A DNA stretch of 37,376 nucleotides, from positions 1 through 37,376 of the IMG/VR virus record IMGVR_UViG_3300040806_001315. The stretch is one strand, 5' to 3'. Position 1 is the stretch's first letter; every line of letters starts with the position of its first letter. This document shows positions 7,929 to 16,100 of the stretch, in pieces. The translations under genes and the position numbers were made by a program. The stretch is from a virus. The notes beneath the pieces were generated by a model that saw nothing but the letters and a program-made list of their open reading frames with translations, ran no database searches and was not told where the DNA came from.

Positions 7929-9032
7929 ATGGAATTCAAAGTAAAAGAAGTAACAGTAGGTGAAGAAAAATCAGTTCAAGAGGTAGAGCAAGAGCTTTTA
8001 GATAAGCATGAAGAAAAGATTAATAATGAAGAGCCAAAAGCTGAAGAGCCAAAAGCTGAAGAGCCAAAAGCTGAAGAGCCAAAAGCTGAAGAGCCAAAAG
8101 CTGAATTAAACGAGAAAGACGTTCTTTCATATATTGGAAAAAGATATAATAAAGAAATTAATTCATTTGATGAGTTAATGAGTCAGCGAGAAACTCATGA
8201 GGAATTACCTGAAGATGTCGCTGCTTACTTTAAATATAAAAAAGACACAGGTAGAGGTATTAAAGATTTTGTAGAGTTACAAAAAGACTTTGATGAATTC
8301 AATCCTGATTCTTTACTTAAAGAATATTTACGTGCTACAGAAGATGGTCTTGATGAAGAGGATATTGAAACCTTAATGGAGGATTACTCTTTTGATGAAG
8401 ATTTAGATGATGAGGGTGACATAAAGAAAATTAAGTTAAAGAAGAAAAAAGCTATTGCTAAGGCAAAAGATTACTTTAAAGAAATGCAAGAGAAGTATAA
8501 GCAACCACTTGAGTCAAGGGGAACGCAAGCTTCAAATGTATCTGAAGAAGAAATGGAAGGCTACAGGCAATACATTGCAAATGCGAAGTCTTATGAAGAA
8601 GAGACTGCTAGAAAGAAAGAGATTTATAACTCTAAGACGTTAGAAGTATTTACACCTGAGTTCAAAGGTTTTGAGTTCAATATAGGTGAAGAAACCATAA
8701 CGTATTCTCCAGGTAGTTTAGAAGATTTAAAAAAGAGTGCATTGAATCCAGGTAGTTGGGCAACCAAGTATTTAGATGACAATGGTCTTTTAAAAGATTC
8801 TAAAGGTTTTCATAGGAGTGTATCAATTGCACAGAATCCTGAAAAGTTTGCTAAGTTCTTTTATGAACAAGGTAAGGCTAAAGCCACTGAGGATGTAATG
8901 CGTAAGACAAAAAATATTAATATGTCGGAACGTAAAACACCTGAAGTGACAAGCAAAGGAGGAACACAATTTAAGTCTTTAAACACAGACAGTGGGAGAG
9001 GACTTAAAATTAGAAGTATAAAAAGAAAATAA
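7929..9032 (+). CDS. Probable capsid scaffolding protein
   Basis: 367 aa located between portal and major capsid gene, the usual scaffold position. The protein is very rich in Glu, Lys and Asp and is predicted mostly helical and disordered. Residues 34-58 are five perfect EEPKA repeats encoded by five identical 15-bp units. The middle has a dense acidic region (EDGLDEEDIETLMEDYSFDEDL) next to a basic cluster (KKIKLKKKK), which suits electrostatic scaffold-shell contacts. The C-terminus is basic (GRGLKIRSIKRK), as in scaffolds that dock on the inner capsid surface. Inference: directs shell assembly and then leaves. No protease motif is visible in it or nearby, so release by exit rather than proteolysis is more likely, unless a protease is elsewhere. 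Confidence 0.65.
   Translation: MEFKVKEVTVGEEKSVQEVEQELLDKHEEKINNEEPKAEEPKAEEPKAEEPKAEEPKAELNEKDVLSYIGKRYNKEINSFDELMSQRETHEELPEDVAAYFKYKKDTGRGIKDFVELQKDFDEFNPDSLLKEYLRATEDGLDEEDIETLMEDYSFDEDLDDEGDIKKIKLKKKKAIAKAKDYFKEMQEKYKQPLESRGTQASNVSEEEMEGYRQYIANAKSYEEETARKKEIYNSKTLEVFTPEFKGFEFNIGEETITYSPGSLEDLKKSALNPGSWATKYLDDNGLLKDSKGFHRSVSIAQNPEKFAKFFYEQGKAKATEDVMRKTKNINMSERKTPEVTSKGGTQFKSLNTDSGRGLKIRSIKRK
8028..8102 (+). repeat. Five perfect 15-bp tandem repeats in scaffold gene
   Basis: GAAGAGCCAAAAGCT is repeated five times without a mismatch and encodes EEPKA x5. Since the unit is five codons, gain or loss of copies keeps the frame. Identity at synonymous positions points to recent slippage. Confidence 0.95.
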
Positions 9033-9054
9033 TTAATTTAAAAAAATAAAAATT

Positions 9055-10512
9055 ATGCCAGGATCAGTCCAAGCTACGCCAGGTTTTGATTTGCAACCAA
9101 GTTCGCATCAAACACCTTTGGCTTCGAATTACATTACTGACTTCAACTTTTTGAATCAGTATTTACCAGATACTTACGAAAAAGAATTCGAAAGATATGG
9201 TAACAGAACAATCTCCTCATTCATTAGAATGGTAGGAGCAGAAATGCCTTCTAACTCAGACCTTATCAAATGGGCAGAGCAAGGAAGATTACACACCAAG
9301 TACGTTGATTGTGGTACTGCTGCAGTAACAGGAGGTGGAGAAGCAATTTTCCAAGTAAATGACGTTCTTAACCCTGCAGGTTCAACTGTTCAACCAGGTT
9401 CTGGTGCGACAGTTCAGATTGCAATTAGAGTTGGTCAAACAGTTGTTGTTGTAAACAACGATGGATCAGGTGAGTTCAAAGCTATTGTTATAGCAGTTGA
9501 CCTTGCAAACAACCAATTCACTGTTGCATTCTATGATGCTGCAGGTTACACAGGTGGTTCAGGATTAGGAAATGCTGATGCAAGTATTTTCATTTATGGT
9601 TCTGAATTTAAGAAAGGAACAAATGGAATGCAAGGTTCATTAGAAGCTGACGATTTCATCTTCGAAAACTCTCCAATTATCATCAAAGATAAGTATGCAG
9701 TATCAGGTTCTGATATGGCTCAAATCGGATGGATTGAGGTTACTACTGAAAATGGAGCAACAGGTTACTTATGGTACTTAAAGTCTGAGCACGAAACTCG
9801 TTTACGTTACGATGACTATTTAGAAACTGCAATGATTGAAGCAGTTCCTGCTGAAGCAGGTTCTGGTGTTGTAACACAAACTACATCTGACCAAGTTGGA
9901 GACAAAGGGTCTGAAGGTGTATTCTATGTGGTACAAAACAGAGGTAATGTATGGGCAGGTGGAAATCCAAATACTTTAGGAGATTTTGATGCAATCATTT
10001 CACGTTTAGACAAGCAAGGTGCTATTGAAGAAAATGTAATTTTCTTAAACAGAGACTTTGGATTTGACATCGATGACATGTTAGCAGCTCAAAATTCTTA
10101 TGGAGCAGGTGGAACTTCTTATGGTCTTTTTGACAATGATGAAGAGATGGCACTTAACCTAGGATTTACAGGATTCCGTAGAGGTTATGACTTTTATAAG
10201 TCTGACTGGAAATACTTAAACGACCCAACAATGCGTGGGGGTGTTGATGGTACAGGAAGTATTAACGGATTGTTAGTACCTGCAGGTTCTACAACTGTTT
10301 ATGACCAAATTCTTGGGAAGAACGCTAAGAGACCATTCTTACATGTTCGATACAGAGCTTCTGAAACTGAAGACAGACGTTACAAAACTTGGATCACTGG
10401 TTCAGCAGGAGGTGCAAGAACATCTGACTTAGATGCGATGGAAGTAAACTTCTTGAGTGAAAGAGCAGTTTGTACTTTAGGTGCAAATAACTTCTTCATC
10501 TTCCAAGATTAA
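9055..10512 (+). CDS. Major capsid protein
   Basis: 485 aa. Assigned from position after the scaffold, size, and an overall character suited to an HK97-fold shell protein: an N-terminal helical arm (FNFLNQYLPDTYEKEFERYG), then a long beta-rich, Gly/Ala-rich body. Codon choice differs from neighbouring genes: Phe is often TTC, Tyr TAC and Asn AAC, as expected of the most highly expressed structural gene. The gene shares the promoter at 7892-7908 with the scaffold and is followed by a strong terminator at 10532. The leader is A-rich (AAAAAAATAAAAATTATG) with no Shine-Dalgarno site. No cleavage site is obvious. Of the head genes, the assignment depends most on context, but no other ORF here is a better candidate. 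Confidence 0.8.
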   Translation: MPGSVQATPGFDLQPSSHQTPLASNYITDFNFLNQYLPDTYEKEFERYGNRTISSFIRMVGAEMPSNSDLIKWAEQGRLHTKYVDCGTAAVTGGGEAIFQVNDVLNPAGSTVQPGSGATVQIAIRVGQTVVVVNNDGSGEFKAIVIAVDLANNQFTVAFYDAAGYTGGSGLGNADASIFIYGSEFKKGTNGMQGSLEADDFIFENSPIIIKDKYAVSGSDMAQIGWIEVTTENGATGYLWYLKSEHETRLRYDDYLETAMIEAVPAEAGSGVVTQTTSDQVGDKGSEGVFYVVQNRGNVWAGGNPNTLGDFDAIISRLDKQGAIEENVIFLNRDFGFDIDDMLAAQNSYGAGGTSYGLFDNDEEMALNLGFTGFRRGYDFYKSDWKYLNDPTMRGGVDGTGSINGLLVPAGSTTVYDQILGKNAKRPFLHVRYRASETEDRRYKTWITGSAGGARTSDLDAMEVNFLSERAVCTLGANNFFIFQD

Positions 10513-10531
10513 GAATACCAACAAATGAAAG

Positions 10532-10559
10532 GGGGTCTCTTCAAAGAGACTCCTTTTTT
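10532..10559 (+). terminator. Rho-independent terminator after major capsid gene
   Basis: GGGGTCTCT (10532-10540), loop TCAA, AGAGACTCC (10545-10553), then six T. The 9-bp stem has one G-T pair. The core GTCTCTtcAAAGAGAC recurs almost unchanged at 35091-35106 and, in weaker form, inside the giant gene at 30524. Confidence 0.9.
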
Positions 10560-10583
10560 ATAAATTAAATTAAATTATATCAA

Positions 10584-11330
10584 ATGAAAACTACAGTACA
10601 AAGAGTAGACAAGGTCTACAAGTTAACAAGGAATGCAGCACCTTTATCTTTCATGCTTGCAACTAGACACACTAGAAGATTTCCATTACTTTGGTTTGAC
10701 CCTGAAAAAGAGATAAACAGAGAACTGCGTTATGCTAGAAATCAAAAATCACCATTTGTAGATGAGCAAGATGGTAATGCAATTATAGAACCTATTATTT
10801 TTGAAGATGGTTTTTTAAGAGTTCCTAAAAACAATCAAATTTTACAAAAATTTTTAGATGTACACCCACACAATGGTGTTAAATTTAAAGAACTTGATAA
10901 GTCAAAAGATGCTCAAGAAATTGTTGAAATCATGAACATAGAACTTGATGCAATGATAGAAGCACGTTCCTTATCAATAGCACAACTAGAAACTTTAACA
11001 AGAGTATTATTTTCAAAAGACCCATCTAGAATTAGTACAGATGAAATGAAGAGAGATATTTTAGTTTATGCTAAAACAGAGCCTCAAGAGTTTATGTCTA
11101 TTGTTAATGATCCAGTATTAAAGTTACAAGCAACGGTGCATAAATTCTTTGAAGAAGGTCTTATTAAATACAGGAATAAAAACAAAGAGGTTTGGTTTAA
11201 CACTAAAACAAACAAAACAAGGCTTTGTACTATTCCTTTTGGAGAAGACCCAATTTACATAGTATCATCTTATTTTCAATCTGATGATGGTGTAGATGAT
11301 TTAATTCATTTAGAAAAATTGTTAGATTAA
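10584..11330 (+). CDS. Conserved head/neck-associated protein, unknown
   Basis: 248 aa between the major capsid gene and the connector genes. The sequence shows an N-terminal basic segment with RNAAPLSFMLATRHTRRFPLL and RYARNQKSPFVDEQDGNA, a helical middle, and a C-terminal part with KNKEVWFNTKTNK and PFGEDPIYIVSSYFQSDDG. I associate proteins of this type with the capsid cluster of flavobacterial phages, but I know no established function. It might be a head completion, cement or regulatory protein. There is no membrane segment and only one cysteine. No promoter box lies between the capsid terminator and this start; transcription probably comes from readthrough. The leader contains TAAATTAAATTAAATT instead of a ribosome-binding site. 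Confidence 0.6.
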   Translation: MKTTVQRVDKVYKLTRNAAPLSFMLATRHTRRFPLLWFDPEKEINRELRYARNQKSPFVDEQDGNAIIEPIIFEDGFLRVPKNNQILQKFLDVHPHNGVKFKELDKSKDAQEIVEIMNIELDAMIEARSLSIAQLETLTRVLFSKDPSRISTDEMKRDILVYAKTEPQEFMSIVNDPVLKLQATVHKFFEEGLIKYRNKNKEVWFNTKTNKTRLCTIPFGEDPIYIVSSYFQSDDGVDDLIHLEKLLD

Positions 11331-11360
11331 AAAATTATACAATTGATTTATGCCAACAGT

Positions 11361-11390
11361 TTTGAATGAAGAAGAAAATTTGTATCTTTG
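11361..11390 (+). promoter_or_regulatory. Promoter with both -33 TTTG and -7 TATCTTTG
   Basis: TTTG at 11361-11364 and TATCTTTG at 11383-11390 are separated by 18 bases, close to the Bacteroides/Flavobacterium two-box spacing. It is the only promoter in the window with a recognisable -33 box. Only an ORF-less stretch and a terminator follow, so the product is probably a small RNA. Confidence 0.6.
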
Positions 11391-11393
11391 AAG

Positions 11394-11486
11394 TATGTAA
11401 AACATCAAGTCAATGGTTTTCGATTTCGGTCAATTCTGTTGACTTTTATTTAGAAGGAGGTCTATTTTAAGACCTCTTTTTTTTTT
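11394..11486 (+). ncRNA. Candidate phage small RNA (about 90 nt)
   Basis: Expected transcript between the promoter at 11361-11390 and the terminator at 11457-11486. It has no meaningful ORF: an ATG directly followed by TAA at 11395, and a 9-codon frame from 11413 (MVFDFGQFC). Two alternative stems compete for TTGACTT (11439-11445): AAGTCAA (11407-11413), giving a long-range stem, or GTCAA (11429-11433), giving a local 5-bp hairpin. That is compatible with a switch or with an accessible target-pairing loop. It contains GGTTTT-N5-TCGGT, also found at identical spacing in the minus-strand candidate at 35084-35177. Boundaries are approximate, and it could instead be a leader for the downstream operon. 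Confidence 0.45.
11457..11486 (+). terminator. Rho-independent terminator
   Basis: GAGGTCT (11457-11463) and AGACCTC (11470-11476) form a perfect 7-bp stem with a 6-nt loop, followed by ten T. It ends the candidate small RNA. Its T run is also the T-tract of the next promoter. Confidence 0.9.
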
Positions 11487-11497
11487 GATTATCTTTG
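11477..11497 (+). promoter_or_regulatory. Phage promoter, T-tract plus TATCTTTG box
   Basis: TATCTTTG at 11490-11497 follows the ten-T run (11477-11486) with a 3-base spacer, the same layout as the promoters at 1078, 2124 and 7892. The gene start is 18 bases downstream. It probably drives the connector and tail operon. Confidence 0.65.
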
Positions 11498-11514
11498 TGT
11501 AAATAATAGTCAGG

Positions 11515-12237
11515 ATGATAAACGATATTAGAAATACAGTTTTAGCCGTATTAAATAAAAACAATTACGGATACATCTCTCCACAAGATTTTAATCTATA
11601 TGCACAACAAGCTCAAATGGATTTATTTGAGGATTATTTTTATGCATATAACTATCAAGTTAATAAGGAAAACCAAAGAACATCTGGAACAGGATATGCT
11701 GATATAAAAAAAGGATATGTAGAGGTTATTGATTTTTTTTCGGTAACTTCTCCTTTATCTCAAGTTGGAGCAAATCTAGATAAGTTTTCATTACCATCAC
11801 TTACCACAACAGGTAGTGATTACTATTTAATTAATAAAATATTTATAGGTAGTACAGAGTTAGAAAGAATTGAACAAAGTAAAATACTATTACTTAATTC
11901 TTCTCCTTTAACTGCACCATCTACAATGTTTCCTGTATACACAACAGAGGGTAGTGTTGCTACAATTTATCCAACACCTACCACATTACCAACTGTTAAT
12001 TGTCAGTACATACGTTATCCTAAAGCTCCAAAATGGACTTATGTAGATTTAGGAACAAGCAATGAACCTGTATTTGACCAAACACAACCTGACTATCAAG
12101 ACTTTGAACTGTTTCCAGACGATGCAACGGATTTAACAATGAAAATATTACAATACGCAGGGGTTTCAATTAGAGAGGCATCAGTTGCTCAATATGCAGG
12201 AGCTGAAGAAGCTGCTGAAATTAATAGTGAAAAATAA
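11515..12237 (+). CDS. Probable connector/ring protein
   Basis: 240 aa, first gene of the tail operon. The N-terminus (MINDIRNTVLAVLNKNNYGY, then SPQDFNLYAQQAQMDLFEDYF) is a helical segment I associate with structural proteins that follow the capsid gene in flavobacterial and crAss-like phages. The rest is beta-rich (PSTMFPVYTTEGSVATIYP, CQYIRYPKAPKW) and ends in a short helical tail. By position, after head genes and before the stabilisation/muzzle protein, it should be one of the ring or adaptor proteins stacked under the portal. Which ring it forms cannot be told from the sequence. It lies 2 bases from the next gene, so the two are co-translated. Confidence 0.55.
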   Translation: MINDIRNTVLAVLNKNNYGYISPQDFNLYAQQAQMDLFEDYFYAYNYQVNKENQRTSGTGYADIKKGYVEVIDFFSVTSPLSQVGANLDKFSLPSLTTTGSDYYLINKIFIGSTELERIEQSKILLLNSSPLTAPSTMFPVYTTEGSVATIYPTPTTLPTVNCQYIRYPKAPKWTYVDLGTSNEPVFDQTQPDYQDFELFPDDATDLTMKILQYAGVSIREASVAQYAGAEEAAEINSEK

Positions 12238-12239
12238 TT

Positions 12240-13163
12240 ATGTCATACATCAGCCAATACGAATATTACGAAAATGGAGGTAATGCTCCTGAAGATGCTA
12301 ATTGGGGTTCGTACCAATACGTGTCATTAAAAGATATAGTTGTAAACTATCAGTTAATGTATTCTGGTAACCACTCTTTAATAAACAATGAGGAAAGATA
12401 TAAGATACTTTTTCATGCTAAAAGAGCAATTCAAGAATTAAACTACGATGCTTTTAAAGAAGTTAAGGTTTTACAGTTAACTGTTTCTGAAGAGTTAAGA
12501 TTTGTTTTACCTTCAGATTATGTAAATTGGGTAAGAATATCTTACTACCAGGATGGTGTCATAAGACCTATGGTAGAAAATGTTCAAGTAAATTCTGCTA
12601 AAGCTTATTTACAGGCTAATGACGCAAGAATACTTTTTGATCAAGATGGTAAAGCTTTGCAACCTGAGTATTCTCCATTAGACTTTGACAGAATAACAGG
12701 TCAAAAGCCAAGTATATATTTAAACAGATTAAGTCCTTATGATGGATTATTAGGATACGAATATGAGGGGTGTTGGTATTTTGATTTTGCCGTAGATGCT
12801 AGATATGGTCTTAACACAGAAACTGCAAATGCTAATCCTACTTTTAGAATTGATAAAAAATCAGGTGTTATAAACTTTGATTCAACTATGGCAGACAATA
12901 GTTGCATATTAGAATATATTTCTGATGGAATGGAAAATGGAGATGATACACAAGTAACCGTAAACAAATTATTTGAAGATTATGTTTATGCATATATTAG
13001 TTATCAAATATTAAATAGTAAATTAGGTGTCCAAGAGTATGTTGTTAATAGAGCTAGAAAAGCTAAATCAGCACTTCTTAGAAACGCAAAAATAAGATTA
13101 AGCAATATACACCCAGGAAGATTATTAATGAATCTGAGAGGTCGAGACAAGTGGATAAAATAA
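12240..13163 (+). CDS. Probable head-tail adaptor/tail tubular protein
   Basis: 307 aa. It has a helical segment (NNEERYKILFHAKRAIQELNYDAFKE), then the beta-strand pair VLQLTVSEELRFVLPSDYVNWVRISYY. This is the layout of head-tail adaptors of the P22 gp4 / tail-tubular kind, in which N-terminal helices attach to the portal and a beta domain extends the tail. The C-terminus is again helical and basic (NRARKAKSALLRNAKIRLS). Tight spacing (2 bases before, 1 base after) places it in one translational unit with the ring protein and the 1941-aa stabilisation protein. The adaptor assignment is inferred from architecture and gene order, not from a diagnostic motif. Confidence 0.55.
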   Translation: MSYISQYEYYENGGNAPEDANWGSYQYVSLKDIVVNYQLMYSGNHSLINNEERYKILFHAKRAIQELNYDAFKEVKVLQLTVSEELRFVLPSDYVNWVRISYYQDGVIRPMVENVQVNSAKAYLQANDARILFDQDGKALQPEYSPLDFDRITGQKPSIYLNRLSPYDGLLGYEYEGCWYFDFAVDARYGLNTETANANPTFRIDKKSGVINFDSTMADNSCILEYISDGMENGDDTQVTVNKLFEDYVYAYISYQILNSKLGVQEYVVNRARKAKSALLRNAKIRLSNIHPGRLLMNLRGRDKWIK

Positions 13164-13164
13164 T

Positions 13165-16100
13165 ATGGCTACATTCCAAAGAAACTTTATAGCAGGTAAA
13201 ATGAATAAATCCGTTGACGAGAGACTCGTTCCTAACGGACAATATATTGATGCAGTAAATGTTAGATTAGGATCATCTGAATCAACAGAAATAGGTGCAG
13301 TTGAAAACTCTAAAGGAAATACTTTGATTGCAGCATTATCTTATGAAGGACAGAGCTTGAGTAGTAATGCAAAGTGTATTGGAGCTTTAGAAGATGGTGC
13401 AAATGAAACAATGTATTGGTTTGTGCATGACCCTACATTTACAGGAAATAGTGCTACAGGAAAAATTGATTTAATTGTTTCTTTTAATACAATAACCAAT
13501 GATACAGTATACCATGTTATTAGTGTTTCTAAAGGTGGAATTAATCCTACAGAGACTGTTTTAAATTTCAATGAAAAGTATCTTATTACAGGAATTAATT
13601 TAATTGATGGATTATTGTTTTGGACAGATAATTATAATCCACCAAGATTTATAAATGTAAGCCGTAGTTACCCAATACCCAGTGGTTCTCCAAGAGTAGA
13701 TGGAAATGGAAATGCAGGTTTATTAGAAGAGTCATTATTGGTTATTAAAAAGCCACCTCATAGTGCACCAACAGTAGAGCTAGCCTTAACAAGTGGTGGA
13801 GATGAAAATTATTTAGAAGAAAGATTTATTTCATTTGCTTATCGTTATGAATACCAAGATGATGAGTATTCAGCAACATCTCAGTTTTCAGATGCAGCTT
13901 TTAATACAAGTCCTTTTGATTTTAGTGCAGAGTCTTATTTAAATGAGGGTGTAGTAAATAGGTTTAATACTGCTATTATTACATATAATTCAGGAGGACC
14001 TTTAGTTACGGCTATAGATTTGTTGTTTAAAGATAGCGATGGTACTATAATTAAGGTTATAGAAAAAATTAAAAAAGCTGAGTTAGGATTAGCGGACAAT
14101 ACTGATTATACTTTTACATTTAGAAACAGTAAAATATTTACAATACTTCCAGAGTCTGAGTTATTAAGATTATACGACAATGTTCCTTTATTTGCAAAAT
14201 CTCAGACTTTAATGGGTAATAGGTTAATGTATGGAAACTACATTGAAAATTATAACTTAGTTGACATTAATGACTCACCTGTAAGATTAGAGTTTGAGAC
14301 AGAACTAATTTCTGAACTTATAGGTTTAGAATCAATTCAGGACACCACAGATAACGCATCTTATACTTTTGGTGCAAGCGTAAACATAGTAGATGGTAGT
14401 CTTGTTATAGACCTAGAAGGCGTAGAGTTAGTAGCAGGTTCATTAATATCTATCGATGCTTCTTTTATTCATAGAGATTTTCAAGGTAACACACCTACAG
14501 AAACAACTCCACAAATAAATATTGAGTGGAGTTATGTATTACCACAAGATTTTAACAGTGTATATGATTTAGCTACAAGTTTAGACTTTCAAGAAAAAGT
14601 AGGTGTTGGTACTCTAAAACCAGTGTATGACTCAGACCCATTAATAGAAACCTCTTGTGATGGATTTACTTTAACAGATATAATAAACTGTAACATTCCT
14701 AATGTATTGGATTCTTCACAACCAACAACTTGGACAAAATTTGAAAGTGGAATATCTTCAGCTAATCAACCAGTAGGCATTGTTACTTCTATAGGGTCAA
14801 ACACTATTGGTTTTGAATTAATAGCTATGCGTAGAGTAGACGATGTTGCTGCTCCAACTCAAAATGCTTACGAATACTATGGATGGAATTTTGCTGAAGT
14901 TACTTACCAAAAAATATCTGACACTAAAAGCCTTCATAGTAATAGAGATTATGAGATAGGTATAATTTATATGGATGAATATAATAGAGCATCTACTGCT
15001 CTAGTAAGTCCATTAAATTCTGAACATGTACCTTGTAGGTTTTCAGATCAAAAAAATTCTATTCAAGTTACTATCCCTACACAACAAAGACCTCCATACT
15101 GGGCAACAAAATATAAGTTTGCAATAAAGCCTAGTGCTGAAGGTTATGAAACAATTTATACAAACATATTTTTTACAGACCCAACAAGTAATGAAACATA
15201 CTTTTTATTAGAAGGAGAAAACCAAAGAAAAGTAGAGACAGGTGATAGGTATATTGTAAAAGCAGATACAAGTGGTTCTTTGTTAAGATGTGCTTATGCT
15301 ACTGTTTTAGAAAAAGAAGCTAAAGAGTCAGATTTTATTGTGCCTCCAATTTTAGATGACGAAGATAATGAAGTACCTATTCCTGCAGGTACTTACATGA
15401 AAATGAAAGCTCAAGATTTCTCTGTTGCTTTAGGTGATAAACCATTTATTTTACCAGGCAAACAAAGTAAAACTGTAAGAGGAAACGATAGATACCCTAT
15501 ATTAGCATATAAAAATTTTGGAGAAGATGATGGTTCAGGTAATTTTATAAATTATACAATTCCTTCAGGAAGTAGGATTAAGTTAAATTTTAAATTTCAA
15601 AGAAGAGGTCCTAGTCGAGGTAACAATAGATGTGAACGTAGAGTGTATAATTTAGAATCTACGTTAACTGCGTCTCAAGATTATGACGATATTATAGATT
15701 GGTGGAACGGAGACAATGTACAAGAAATATTAAACACAGGTCAACAAGAAGTTGGAGGTTCAGGATGTGATGTACAAAACGAATACGATCCAACTATTGC
15801 AACTACTCCAGGTCCATTTAATAACTATGGTATTAACCCAACACTATGTACTAATTTTTACAGATGGTATAGAAACAACAGTACTCAAGAAATACGTTTT
15901 ATAGTTTCTGGTACAAGAGCTTGTGGATCAACGCCAAAGAGAAGGTCTAAAGTAGAAGTTACTTTTGAAATATTTAGAGCAGAGAGTACTATTGTTTTTG
16001 AAACATTTCCAACAGATGCACAACCTGATGTATGGTACGAAGGCTCAGAAACTTTTGACATTGTAAAAGAAGGTTGTTTGTTTGATTTAAGTGTTTCTTC

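Noticed and set aside
11413-11442. 9-codon leader peptide MVFDFGQFC
   Set aside because: Too short to judge, no run of one regulatory amino acid, and its position overlaps the competing stems, which better explain the sequence.
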